A stretch of DNA of 64,000 nucleotides, taken from positions 62,001 to 126,000 of the forward strand of contig NZ_JAUJZH010000005.1 in assembly GCF_030486595.1 (NCBI RefSeq). The letters are read 5' to 3'. Position 1 is the first letter of the stretch, and each line of letters starts with the position of its first letter. Shown here one piece after another: positions 47,528-55,567 of the stretch. The notes below the pieces were generated by a model. It saw nothing but the letters and a program-made list of their open reading frames with translations. It ran no database searches and was not told the DNA's origin. Both the position numbers and the translations under genes were made by a program. Source of the DNA: Variovorax ginsengisoli (GTDB taxonomy: Bacteria > Pseudomonadota > Gammaproteobacteria > Burkholderiales > Burkholderiaceae_C).

Positions 47528-47587
47528 GCGGGGATTTTGACAGCATGCGCAGAGGCCCCCCGGCGGCGGGGTGCACCGGCGGGCGGG

Positions 47588-48775
47588 CTACTTCGAGAGC
47601 ATCCGCATCGCGTCTTCGAGGCCGCGCAAGGTCAGCGGGTACATCCGGTGCGACACCAGCTGCTGGATCACCGCGATGCTCTGGCGGTACTGCCAGACAC
47701 CCTGCGGCTCGGGGTTGATCCAGGCGAACTTCGGGAACGCGTGCGTGAGGCGCTGCATCCACTCGGCGCCGGCCTCCTCGTTGTTGTATTCGACGCTGCC
47801 GCCCGGCTGCAGGATCTCGTACGGGCTCATCGTGGCGTCGCCGACGAAGATCAGCTTGTAGTCCTTGTTGTACTTGCGGATGATATCCCAGGTCGCGAAC
47901 TTCTCGGAGAAGCGGCGCCGGTTGTTCTTCCACATGAAGTCGTAGACGCAGTTGTGGAAGTAATAGAACTCGAGGTGCTTGAACTCGGTCTTGACGGCCG
48001 AGAACAGCTCCTCGACGCGCTGGATGTGCTCGTCCATCGTGCCGCCCACGTCCATCAGCAGCAGCACCTTGACGTTGTTGTGGCGCTCGGGCCGCATCTT
48101 GATGTCGAGGTAGCCGGCATTGGCCGCGGTCGAGTGGATGGTGTCGTCGAGATCCAGCTCTTCCTCGTGGCCCTCGCGCGCGAACTTGCGCAACCGGCGC
48201 AGCGCGATCTTGATGTTGCGGGTGCCCAGTTCCTGGCTGTCGTCGTAGTCCTTGTAGGCGCGCTGGTCCCAGACCTTGACCGCGCTCTTGTTCTTGCCGG
48301 CGCCGCCGATCCGCACGCCCTGCGGGTTGTAGCCGCCGTGGCCGAAAGGCGAGGTGCCGCCAGTGCCGATCCACTTGTTGCCGCCTTCGTGGCGGTCCTT
48401 CTGCTCTTCGAAGCGCTTCTTCAGCGTCTCCATGAGCTCGTCCCAGCCCATCTTCTCGATCTTGGCCTTTTCCTCGGCCGTGAACTCGCGCTCGAGCGTC
48501 TTGCGCAGCCAGTCGAGCGGCACTTCCTTGGTGAAGTCGGCCAGCATCTCGACGCCCTTGAAGTAGGCGGCGAAGGCGCGGTCGAACTTGTCGTAGTGCT
48601 TCTCGTCCTTGACCAGCGCGGTGCGCGACAGGTAGTAGAAGTCGTCGAGGCCGTAGGCGCCGTCGGAGTTGGGGCCGACCACGTCGGCCTGCAGCGCCTC
48701 GAGCAGGGTCAGGTATTCCTTGACCGACACCGGCAGCTTGGCCGAGCGCAAGGTGTAGAAGAAGTCGATCAGCAT
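47588..48775 (-). CDS. VWA-domain protein (CoxE-like)
   Basis: A 395-residue protein with an N-terminal helical region and a C-terminal von Willebrand A domain. The metal-site motif is degenerate (MDVGGTMD near residue 244, where D-x-S-x-S is typical). Such proteins work with MoxR-type ATPases in metal-cofactor insertion or protein remodelling. Here the partner ATPase is three genes upstream on the same strand (49662-50504). The target protein is unknown. Confidence 0.88.
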   Translation of the reverse strand: MLIDFFYTLRSAKLPVSVKEYLTLLEALQADVVGPNSDGAYGLDDFYYLSRTALVKDEKHYDKFDRAFAAYFKGVEMLADFTKEVPLDWLRKTLEREFTAEEKAKIEKMGWDELMETLKKRFEEQKDRHEGGNKWIGTGGTSPFGHGGYNPQGVRIGGAGKNKSAVKVWDQRAYKDYDDSQELGTRNIKIALRRLRKFAREGHEEELDLDDTIHSTAANAGYLDIKMRPERHNNVKVLLLMDVGGTMDEHIQRVEELFSAVKTEFKHLEFYYFHNCVYDFMWKNNRRRFSEKFATWDIIRKYNKDYKLIFVGDATMSPYEILQPGGSVEYNNEEAGAEWMQRLTHAFPKFAWINPEPQGVWQYRQSIAVIQQLVSHRMYPLTLRGLEDAMRMLSK

Positions 48776-48781
48776 CGCGAA

Positions 48782-49402
48782 TCACTCCTTGGAGGAAGAG
48801 GGTGCGGGGGGGCGCGGCTTGTCCAGCAGGTAGAGCAGCTGGGCCTTGACCTCGGGCCATTCGCCCGAGCGCAGGCTGTACATCACGGTGTCGCGGATGG
48901 TGCCGTCGCGGCGCAGCGCATGGCCGCGGATCACGCCGTCCTTGCGGGCGCCCAGCCGCTCGATCGCCTGCTGCGACGCGTGGTTGAAGTTGTCGGTGCG
49001 CCAGCCCACCACGTGGCAGCCCAGGGCATCGAAGGCGTGCGACATCATCAGCAGTTTGCAGGTGGTGTTCACGTGGGTGCGCTGGCAGCGCCGGGCATAC
49101 CAGGTGTAGCCGATCTCGACCCGTTTCACGGCGGGCAGGATGTCGTGGAAGCTGGTCGTGCCGAGCACGGTGCCGCTGGCTTCGTCGGTGACGGCGAAGG
49201 CGAAGCGGTTGCCGTCCTCGCGCATCTTCAGGGCCGCCTCGATATAGCTGCGGGTGTTCTCGGGCTCGGGCACCGAGGTGACGCGGATGTTCCAGAGCTC
49301 GCCGTCGGCGGCGGCGGCGCGCAGGCCGTTCTCATGGTGCAGCGACAGCGGCACCAGCGCGATGCCGCGCGACTTGAGCGTGACAGGCTCGACGAATGCC
49401 AT
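48782..49402 (-). CDS. GNAT family N-acetyltransferase (RimJ/RimL-like)
   Basis: The 206-residue protein has the GNAT fold of RimL-type enzymes: an N-terminal strand (RGIALVPLSL), the central FAFAVTDEASGTVLGTTSFHDI, the IGYTWYARRCQRTHVNTTCKLLMMSHAF acetyl-CoA region, and VGWRTDNFNHASQQAIERLG. The substrate is unknown. The ATG at 49402 follows the stop of the upstream small membrane gene by 2 bases. It is inserted between MoxR and VWA genes that are often adjacent. Confidence 0.87.
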   Translation of the reverse strand: MAFVEPVTLKSRGIALVPLSLHHENGLRAAAADGELWNIRVTSVPEPENTRSYIEAALKMREDGNRFAFAVTDEASGTVLGTTSFHDILPAVKRVEIGYTWYARRCQRTHVNTTCKLLMMSHAFDALGCHVVGWRTDNFNHASQQAIERLGARKDGVIRGHALRRDGTIRDTVMYSLRSGEWPEVKAQLLYLLDKPRPPAPSSSKE

Positions 49403-49404
49403 CC

Positions 49405-49665
49405 TCAACTCCTGGGATTGCCGTATTTGCGGATGTACCAGGCCCGAGCGAGCTGGGCGCCCCCGCCGCCGCCGAGGCCGATCAGCAAGATGCCGAAGAT
49501 CGCGTTGTTGGTGTAGCCGCCGGGGCCGAAAGCGTCCAGCCCGAGCAGGAGCCCGACCCAGCGGCCCAGCAGTGCGCCGGCGACGAACAGCACCGCCTGC
49601 GCCACGCCGAGCAGCATCAACTGCCTTGTCGGGTGCTTGCCGGGTCCACCGGGCGCTGCGCTCAT
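49405..49665 (-). CDS. Small hypothetical membrane protein in the MoxR-VWA operon
   Basis: The 86-residue product has two probable membrane helices (about residues 17-41 and 53-70, the latter glycine-rich LIGLGGGGGAQ) and a short basic tail. I do not recognise the family. Its ATG overlaps the upstream ATPase stop by 3 bases and it is followed at once by the GNAT gene, so it is part of the operon. Confidence 0.75.
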   Translation of the reverse strand: MSAAPGGPGKHPTRQLMLLGVAQAVLFVAGALLGRWVGLLLGLDAFGPGGYTNNAIFGILLIGLGGGGGAQLARAWYIRKYGNPRS

Positions 49666-50504
49666 CGGTTGTTGCGCTGCATGAACACGAGCTTCTCGAA
49701 CAAGGTCACGTCCTGCTCGTTCTTGAGCAGCGCGCCGACCAGCGGCGGCACCGCGACCTTGTCGTCCTTGCTCTGCAGCGCCTCCAGCGGGATGTCTTCG
49801 GCCACCAGCAGCTTGAGCCAGTCGAGCAGCTCGGAGGTCGACGGCTTCTTCTTGAGGCCGGGCAGGTTGCGCACGTCGTAGAAGGTCTTCATCGCGGCCG
49901 TGAGCAGTTCCTGCTTGAGGCCCGGGAAGTGCACCGCGACGATGCTCTTCATGGTCTCGGCGTCGGGGAACTTGATGTAGTGGAAGAAGCAGCGGCGCAG
50001 GAAGGCGTCGGGCAGTTCCTTCTCGTTGTTGGAGGTGATGAACACCACCGGCCGGTGCTTGGCACGGACCAGCTCGCGCGTCTCGTAGCAGTAGAACTCC
50101 ATGCGGTCGATTTCGCGCAGCAGGTCGTTCGGGAATTCGATGTCGGCCTTGTCGATCTCGTCGATCAGGAGCGCAACCGGCTGTTCGGCCGTGAAGGCCT
50201 GCCAGAGCACACCCTTGACGATGTAGTTGTGGATGTCCTTGACGCGTTCGTCGCCCAGCTGCGAATCGCGCAGCCGGCTCACGGCGTCGTATTCGTAGAG
50301 GCCCTGCTGCGCCTTGGTGGTCGACTTGATGTGCCACTGGAGCAGCGGCAGGTCGAGCGCCTGGGCCACTTCCTCGGCCAGCATGGTCTTGCCGGTGCCG
50401 GGCTCGCCCTTGACCAGCAGCGGGCGCTTGAGCGTGATGGCCGCGTTGACCGCGAGCATCAGATCCTGAGTGGCAACGTAGTTGTCTGAACCCTTGAATT
50501 TCAT
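49662..50504 (-). CDS. MoxR family AAA+ ATPase
   Basis: This 280-residue ATPase shows Walker A GEPGTGKT near residue 37, Walker B ALLIDEIDKAD near residue 104 and sensor-1 VFITSNNEKELPDAFLRRCF near residue 147. MoxR ATPases act as chaperones with VWA-domain partners, and here the VWA gene is in the same operon. The ATG at 50504 is preferred to the long upstream frame because similarity begins at KFKGSDNYVAT. It is divergent from the cytochrome c gene. Confidence 0.92.
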   Translation of the reverse strand: MKFKGSDNYVATQDLMLAVNAAITLKRPLLVKGEPGTGKTMLAEEVAQALDLPLLQWHIKSTTKAQQGLYEYDAVSRLRDSQLGDERVKDIHNYIVKGVLWQAFTAEQPVALLIDEIDKADIEFPNDLLREIDRMEFYCYETRELVRAKHRPVVFITSNNEKELPDAFLRRCFFHYIKFPDAETMKSIVAVHFPGLKQELLTAAMKTFYDVRNLPGLKKKPSTSELLDWLKLLVAEDIPLEALQSKDDKVAVPPLVGALLKNEQDVTLFEKLVFMQRNNR

Positions 50505-50561
50505 GGATGGGCTTGAAGCGGAGGGTGGTTGAAAGAACACAACATCGATTCTTCGTCCGCA

Positions 50562-50587
50562 GGGCTCGCGAAGAGCCCCCATATAAT
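50562..50587 (+). promoter_or_regulatory. Probable promoter of the dihaem cytochrome c gene
   Basis: A perfect TATAAT lies at 50582-50587, 47 bases before the ATG. A 6-base-pair hairpin (GGGCTC/GAGCCC, 50562-50578) occupies the spacer, and no good -35 is visible, so an activator may be needed. Confidence 0.5.
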
Positions 50588-50634
50588 CAAATGTTGATTT
50601 GAAACAAGTTTCTCCACGAGATTGTGCGCGCAAA

Positions 50635-51312
50635 ATGAACAAGCTGTTGACCACGATGTTTGCCCTTGCTGTCGCCTGCGTGACGGTCTCGGCCCAGGCC
50701 CAAAAGATCACGGGGAACGCTGAGGCCGGTGCCAAGAAGACCGCCATGTGCGTGGGCTGCCACGGCATCATCGGCTACCAGGCCAGCTTCCCCGAGATCC
50801 ACAAGGTGCCGATGATCGCGGGGCAGAGCGCCACCTACATCGTCTCGGCGCTCACGCAGTACAAGGGCGGCGAGCGCAAGCACCCCACCATGCGCGCCAT
50901 CGCCGACTCGCTGAGCGAGCAGGACATCGCCGATCTGGCCGCCTACTACAGCCAGCTCGGCCTGAAGGAAGGCGATGCGCCCCCGGCCACCGCCAAGGCC
51001 CCCAGCGACACCGTCCACGCGCTGATCTCGCGCGACAAGGACAACGCCTGCACCAAGTGCCACGGCGCCAATTTCAACACCCCCAACGACGGCACCGTGC
51101 CCAAGCTGGCGGGCCAGTACGCCGACTACCTCTACGTCGCCCTGAAGTCGTACAAGGTCCAGAACGCCCACCTGGGCCGCGCCAACGGCGTGATGGGCGG
51201 GCAGGCCAAGAAGTATTCCAACACCGAAATCAAGGAACTGGCCGCCTACATCAGCTCGCTGCCGGGCGAACTCAAGACGGTGCCGGAGTCGCGTTTCCAC
51301 CACGCTGATTGA
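50635..51312 (+). CDS. Dihaem c-type cytochrome (cytochrome c4-like)
   Basis: A 225-residue exported cytochrome with a signal peptide (about 1-22, ending AQA) and two haem-binding motifs, C-V-G-C-H near residue 39 and C-T-K-C-H near residue 141, each in its own small domain with likely methionine axial ligands (HPTM and NGVM). Cytochrome c4-like proteins pass electrons to terminal oxidases in the periplasm. The ATG at 50635 is chosen because it begins the signal peptide. Confidence 0.92.
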   Translation: MNKLLTTMFALAVACVTVSAQAQKITGNAEAGAKKTAMCVGCHGIIGYQASFPEIHKVPMIAGQSATYIVSALTQYKGGERKHPTMRAIADSLSEQDIADLAAYYSQLGLKEGDAPPATAKAPSDTVHALISRDKDNACTKCHGANFNTPNDGTVPKLAGQYADYLYVALKSYKVQNAHLGRANGVMGGQAKKYSNTEIKELAAYISSLPGELKTVPESRFHHAD

Positions 51313-51314
51313 AG

Positions 51315-51396
51315 GCCCCCACGCTCCCCCACTTCGTGTGGATCGCTGCCCCCCGAGGGGGCCGCAGGCCGCCTTGGGGCGGCCCGGCGCCGGCCT
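51315..51396. repeat. GC-rich intergenic repeat of Comamonadaceae style
   Basis: Right after the cytochrome stop lies a stretch with CCCCCCGAGGGGGCC and a perfect 7-base-pair stem (51367-51373 with 51378-51384). I recognise the pattern as a dispersed intergenic element frequent in Variovorax and relatives. Its function is not established; it may affect RNA stability. Confidence 0.5.
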
Positions 51397-51413
51397 GAGA
51401 GCCCACGCTCACG

Positions 51414-51440
51414 AAAAAGCCCGCTTCGCGCGGGCTTTTT
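51414..51440. terminator. Bidirectional intrinsic terminator
   Basis: An 11-base-pair perfect stem (AAAAAGCCCGC with GCGGGCTTTTT, loop TTCGC) with T-runs in both directions lies between the convergent cytochrome c and DUF1841 genes. Confidence 0.9.
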
Positions 51441-51458
51441 GCATGGTGGCGGCCGCTT

Positions 51459-51893
51459 TCAGTCCCGGGTGGCGCGGCGCTGGACGCAGGCCACGTAGGC
51501 CTCGCCGTCAGGCGGGCGGCCGGCGCGCTGGCTCTCCCACATCATCTGGCCCAGGCATTCCATCGCCTCGTGGTGCGCGTCCAGCAGCGAGTCGCGCCGC
51601 GCCGCCAGCAGCTCGACCGCCTGGCGGATGCCGCGCGGCTGGTCGATCGAGCACTGCTCGCTGACGGACAGGTGCATCGACAGGTGGAGGAAGGGGTTCT
51701 CGCGCCCGTCCTGGCCGTCGTAGACGCGGGCCACCGCGGCATCGGCATCGGCCAGGTCGGCATGGTATTCGGGGTGCTCGTCGATCCAGCGGCTGGCGAT
51801 GATCTCGAGCGCTTCCATCGGCTCGCCGCGGCGGCTCTTGGCGAAGACGCCGCAAAAGAAGCGGCGCACTTCCTCTTGGGAGGGATTGAACAT
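51459..51893 (-). CDS. DUF1841 family protein
   Basis: This 144-residue protein matches DUF1841 (MFNPSQEEVRRFFCGVF at the start, the central NPFLHLSMHLSVSEQ and the later EAMECLGQMMWESQR). The histidines in HLSMHL suggest a possible metal site. The function is unknown; it looks cytoplasmic, with no signal or membrane segment. It is divergent from the LysR gene with 57 bases between. Confidence 0.85.
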   Translation of the reverse strand: MFNPSQEEVRRFFCGVFAKSRRGEPMEALEIIASRWIDEHPEYHADLADADAAVARVYDGQDGRENPFLHLSMHLSVSEQCSIDQPRGIRQAVELLAARRDSLLDAHHEAMECLGQMMWESQRAGRPPDGEAYVACVQRRATRD

Positions 51894-51950
51894 CCGCCAA
51901 GATTAGCACCGCCTCGCCGGCACGGCCCCGGACCGCTACATTGCGAAGCC

Positions 51951-52901
51951 ATGGACCGCCTGGAAAACATCGAGACCTTCGTTCGCGTCGCCCAGACCCA
52001 GAGCTTCGCCGAGGCCGCGCGCCAGATGCGGGTGGCGAAGTCGGTCGTGACCAGCCGCGTGAAGCAGCTGGAAGACCATGTCGGCGCGCCGCTGTTCCAC
52101 CGCAGCACGCGGGTGGTGCGGCTGAGCGACGTCGGCCAGGCCTTCCTGCGCGACTGCACCGAGCTGGTCGGGCGAGCCAACGACATCATGGACCAGATGC
52201 GCGACGCCCGGGCCGGGCCGACCGGGACCCTGCGCATCCATGCGCTGACCGGCTTCGTGCTGGGCCATTTCGCGACCCTGCTGCGAGCTTTCCAGGTCAG
52301 CTTCCCTGACATCCATCTGGAGCTGATCGTCAGCGACGCGGTGGTCGACCCGGTCAAGGCCGGCGTCGATTGCGCGCTGCAGATCTTCCCGGCGGCATCC
52401 ACCGAGCTGGTGTCGCGCCCGCTGTTCCCGGTTCGCCGCGTTTTCTGCGCCACGCCCGAGTACCTGCGCAGCCACGGCACGCCGGAAGACCCGCGCGACC
52501 TGCACAAGCACACGCTGGGCCTCTATTCGGGCTACCCGACGCGCGACCGCTGGACCTTCCACCACGCGGGCGAGCAGGTCACGCTCTACATGAGCGCCGC
52601 GCTCCTGACCAACAGCGTCCACCTGCTGCGCGAGTACGCGATGGAGCACGCCGGCATCGTCTGCCTGCCGACGCTGGTGGCCGGCGATGCGATCCTGCGC
52701 GGCGACCTCCAGGTGGTGCTGGCCGAGCACCAGCTGTCGTCGTTCTCGCTGAACGCGGTCTACGCCGGAACCTCGCGCAATGCGTTCAAGCTCAGGCTCT
52801 TCATCGAGCACCTCACCGCCGCCTTCACGCGGGTGCCGCCGTGGGACGCGGCCATGATCGACCGCGGCCTGCTGCCGGCCACGTTGATCGCGGACCCCTG
52901 A
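51951..52901 (+). CDS. LysR family transcriptional regulator
   Basis: A 316-residue LysR protein with the N-terminal winged helix-turn-helix (about residues 3-62: FAEAARQMRVAKSVVTSRVKQLE) and a C-terminal effector domain. It belongs to the DsdA/AaeR-like group (VDCALQIF, PTRDRWTFH). It lies upstream of the hydroquinone dioxygenase operon on the same strand, so it is the likely regulator, sensing an aromatic substrate or intermediate. The candidate operator is the repeat at 53323-53354. Confidence 0.88.
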   Translation: MDRLENIETFVRVAQTQSFAEAARQMRVAKSVVTSRVKQLEDHVGAPLFHRSTRVVRLSDVGQAFLRDCTELVGRANDIMDQMRDARAGPTGTLRIHALTGFVLGHFATLLRAFQVSFPDIHLELIVSDAVVDPVKAGVDCALQIFPAASTELVSRPLFPVRRVFCATPEYLRSHGTPEDPRDLHKHTLGLYSGYPTRDRWTFHHAGEQVTLYMSAALLTNSVHLLREYAMEHAGIVCLPTLVAGDAILRGDLQVVLAEHQLSSFSLNAVYAGTSRNAFKLRLFIEHLTAAFTRVPPWDAAMIDRGLLPATLIADP

Positions 52902-52913
52902 AAGGTCCAGCCC

Positions 52914-53285
52914 ATGAACGACACCCCGACACCGCCCGAACCCTTCGCCACGCCCCGGCCCGAACCGCGTGCCCGCACGCCGCTGCCGGCGGGCTATCGC
53001 GAAGGCATCATCACCGCGATCACGGTGATCATCGGCTTCTCGCTTTCCTTCGTGCGCTACTGGGCCTTCGAGGCGCCGGGCGACTGGACGGCGCGCTCCG
53101 TGGTGGCGCTGGTGGCGCTGCTGATCCCGATCGCGGCCGAGATCTACACGCTCTACCGTGCGCTGCTGGTCGAGGATGACGACGAAGCGACCTACAGGAC
53201 CACCGTGAAGTGGTTCATCGGCTCGGTTTGCGGCATGCTGGTCTCGGTGTCGCTGGCGGCGATCGTCCTGTCGGGCAGGCCCTGA
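52914..53285 (+). CDS. Small hypothetical integral membrane protein
   Basis: The 123-residue product has a proline-rich cytoplasmic N terminus and three predicted membrane helices (about 30-46, 60-78 and 97-118). I do not recognise a named family. It starts 12 bases after the LysR stop and precedes the catabolic operon promoter region, so it is probably co-transcribed with the regulator. Confidence 0.7.
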   Translation: MNDTPTPPEPFATPRPEPRARTPLPAGYREGIITAITVIIGFSLSFVRYWAFEAPGDWTARSVVALVALLIPIAAEIYTLYRALLVEDDDEATYRTTVKWFIGSVCGMLVSVSLAAIVLSGRP

Positions 53286-53322
53286 TGCCGTGGCCGCTGG
53301 GCCCGGGTAAACCCTGCGGATT

Positions 53323-53354
53323 GACCGGATTCGCCGAACAATGCGGACCGGATT
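53323..53354. promoter_or_regulatory. Candidate operator: direct repeats around a small palindrome
   Basis: Before the dioxygenase operon the 9-base word GACCGGATT occurs twice (53323-53331 and 53346-53354), 23 bases apart. The first copy overlaps the dyad TTCGCCGAA (53330-53338), which also forms an ATT-N8-AAT pattern. This is a plausible binding region for the LysR regulator upstream. No confident -35/-10 pair is visible. Confidence 0.4.
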
Positions 53355-53441
53355 TGAGGCCTACCGGAGTCGCCTTCCGTTTCCTAAAGTGCAGACACCG
53401 CAGTCCACCGCTGCACCTTCCGGCACCTGAGGAGACAACCC

Positions 53442-53951
53442 ATGACCGCTGCCTACCAGACCCGCTTCGGGTCGCTGAAGAACTACCAGAAGGGCCACGT
53501 CGAGCCGATCGCCGACGACGTCCGCCACTACGCGTTCTCGAACTGCTTCGACATCGCGAGCAAGAGCAAGCCTTATGAAAAGGTGGTGTTCGGCCAGAAC
53601 CAGATCTACGTGCTGGAGACGCTGCGCGCCGAAGGCAGCTCGCCCTGGTACACCAGCGCCCACGACGAGTTCGCGCTGGTGATGGACGGCGAGGTCGAGA
53701 TCCACCTGGTCAAGCTCGATCCGAGCCAGGTCGTGGCCGACGCGGAGAAGAACGGCGCCGTGCTCGTCAAGGGCGAACCGAAGGGCCCGAAGATGGGCTG
53801 GATGAAGCTCTCGCGCGGCCACCAGGGCCTGCTGCCGAAGAACACCGCCTACCAGTTCCGCAGCGCCGGCGAGCCCGGCGTGATCGTGCTGCAGACCTGC
53901 AAGGGCGATCTCTCGGTCGAGAAGTGGGCAGACATCTGCCAGACGCACTGA
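53442..53951 (+). CDS. hapC: Hydroquinone 1,2-dioxygenase small subunit
   Basis: The 169-residue product matches the small subunit of the two-component (type II) hydroquinone dioxygenases known as HapC/PnpC: RFGSLKNYQKGHVE at the start, EGSSPWYTSAHDEFALVMDGEVEI in the middle, RGHQGLLPKNTAYQF and a final VEKWADIC. With the large subunit it forms an iron(II) enzyme that cleaves hydroquinone to 4-hydroxymuconic semialdehyde. A strong ribosome site (GAGGAGA) precedes the ATG. It lies 18 bases before hapD. Confidence 0.87.
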   Translation: MTAAYQTRFGSLKNYQKGHVEPIADDVRHYAFSNCFDIASKSKPYEKVVFGQNQIYVLETLRAEGSSPWYTSAHDEFALVMDGEVEIHLVKLDPSQVVADAEKNGAVLVKGEPKGPKMGWMKLSRGHQGLLPKNTAYQFRSAGEPGVIVLQTCKGDLSVEKWADICQTH

Positions 53952-53969
53952 GCCACGAGGAGCACCGCC

Positions 53970-54977
53970 ATGAACGCACCCGCAGAACTCGCCAAGGTCA
54001 TCGCGTCGCAACCCGACGCCACGCTCGGCTACAAGGATTTCTCGCTCGGCAGCTTCGGCTTTCGCCGCGACGAGTACTTCGCCCACATCACCTGGAAGAC
54101 CCGCGACGGCCGGCCGATGAGCCACACGATGGACATCGGCAACTACCTGCGCGCCCTGATGCGCGACGTCGCCTGGGGCTTCTTCTACGGCTGGGTCAAT
54201 TTCGACGACGTGGTCGGCACGGTCAACCACTACCAGTCGGTCGACCTCTACGCCGGCAGCTTCAACGGCACCATGAAGGACGCCGGCATCGACCTGCTGG
54301 AGAACTTCCCGACTGCCCAGATTCGCGCCACCTTCGAGGCCATGCTCGACGACTGGACCAACGAGAGCTTCGACCCGTTCTCCGCGCCGCAGGAAACCGG
54401 CTCGCCCTATGGCCGCAAGAACGGCAACAACACGGCCAAGATCACCCGGGCGCGCGAACTGGCCACGCGCTGCGTCGGTCTCAAGGGCGACCTCGACCTG
54501 CGCAGCGACGAGCGCGGCGCGCCGGTCAACCGCGCCTTCGCCGACGTGCCGCAGGGTCAGCCCGAACTGCATCCGGAGCCAGGCTTCGAGAACGAAGTCC
54601 ACGCCTTCAATCTCTTCGGCTTCCTGAGCCGCTCGCAGGTCACCTGGAATCCGAGCTTCACCTCGGTCGTCAAGCACAGCTACATGTGCCCGACCACCGA
54701 GGAGCACATCCTGCCGATCATCCACGGCAACGACCGGGTCGAATGGTTCTTCCAGATGACCGACGAGATCCACTGGGACTGCGGCGACAAGAACACCGGC
54801 CGGCCGATGGCCCGCGTGATCATGAAGGCCGGCGACATGGCAGCCATGCCTGCCTACTGCCGCCACCAGGGCTTCAGCCCGAAGCGCTCGATGCTGCTGG
54901 TCTGGGAGAACGGCTCGCCGAGCCTGGTCTACGAGATCCAGAAGGGCGAGAGCCCGGAAATCCCGGTCCAGTTCTAG
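53970..54977 (+). CDS. hapD: Hydroquinone 1,2-dioxygenase large subunit
   Basis: The 335-residue product matches the large, iron-binding subunit HapD/PnpD of type II hydroquinone dioxygenase. The C-terminal half carries the likely iron ligands in conserved segments (HILPIIHGND, EIHWDCGDKN, AYCRHQGF). The two subunits form a heterotetramer. The gene has a good ribosome site (GAGGAGC) and is 18 bases after hapC. The ring-cleavage product would go to the dehydrogenase encoded two genes downstream. Confidence 0.87.
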   Translation: MNAPAELAKVIASQPDATLGYKDFSLGSFGFRRDEYFAHITWKTRDGRPMSHTMDIGNYLRALMRDVAWGFFYGWVNFDDVVGTVNHYQSVDLYAGSFNGTMKDAGIDLLENFPTAQIRATFEAMLDDWTNESFDPFSAPQETGSPYGRKNGNNTAKITRARELATRCVGLKGDLDLRSDERGAPVNRAFADVPQGQPELHPEPGFENEVHAFNLFGFLSRSQVTWNPSFTSVVKHSYMCPTTEEHILPIIHGNDRVEWFFQMTDEIHWDCGDKNTGRPMARVIMKAGDMAAMPAYCRHQGFSPKRSMLLVWENGSPSLVYEIQKGESPEIPVQF

Positions 54978-55097
54978 GACGGATACCGAGGCCGCGCGGA
55001 GACCGGGCGGCGCTCGCAGCGAAGCGACCTGATTCCGGCAGCCCCGACCGGCTGCGCCGGTGCGCCCTCACGTCAGCAGCGAAGAAGGAGACTCACC

Positions 55098-55559
55098 ATG
55101 GCACTCACCCGTCAAACCATGACCGACGAGCAACGCAAGTCGGTGGCCCTCGAATACCTCAAGGCCTACGACAACGGCGGCGTCACCTCCAGCGGCGGCT
55201 CGATCCTCGACCTGTTCGCCGACGACGCCCAGGTGTACTTCCCCAAGTGGGGACTGGCGACCGGCAAGGCGCAGATCGGCCAGCTGTTCGGCGACGTCGG
55301 CAGCCGCGGCAAGTCGATCCGCCACGACTACGCGGGCTTCAACTGGATCTTCTCGGGCAGCGACCTGTTCGCCTGCGAAGGCACCAGCTTCGGCGAGCAC
55401 GCGGATGGCCCGTGGCGCGCCGGCGTGCCCGAATGGGGCGCGGGCCGTTGGTGCGACGTCTTCGAGATCCGCGACTGGCTGATCCAGCGCTGCTTCATCT
55501 ACCTCGACCCCGACTACGCGGGCAAGGACACCGCCCGCTACCCCTGGCTCACCAAGTGA
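55098..55559 (+). CDS. NTF2-like (SnoaL-fold) protein of the hydroquinone cluster
   Basis: The 153-residue protein has the cone-shaped NTF2-like fold signature: an N-terminal helix (KSVALEYLKAYDNGG), an LDLFADDAQVYFPKWG strand and a terminal strand cluster. Similar proteins sit in hydroquinone or related aromatic operons; a role as isomerase, hydrolase or accessory factor is not established. The start has an AAGGAG ribosome site. A 120-base gap with a small hairpin (55047-55061) separates it from hapD. Confidence 0.75.
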   Translation: MALTRQTMTDEQRKSVALEYLKAYDNGGVTSSGGSILDLFADDAQVYFPKWGLATGKAQIGQLFGDVGSRGKSIRHDYAGFNWIFSGSDLFACEGTSFGEHADGPWRAGVPEWGAGRWCDVFEIRDWLIQRCFIYLDPDYAGKDTARYPWLTK

Positions 55560-55567
55560 ATCACTCC

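Noticed and set aside
55047..55061. Small perfect hairpin between hapD and the NTF2-like gene as a terminator
   Set aside because: It is short, has no T-run, and the downstream gene is in the same operon direction with its own ribosome site; a minor processing role is possible but unsupported.
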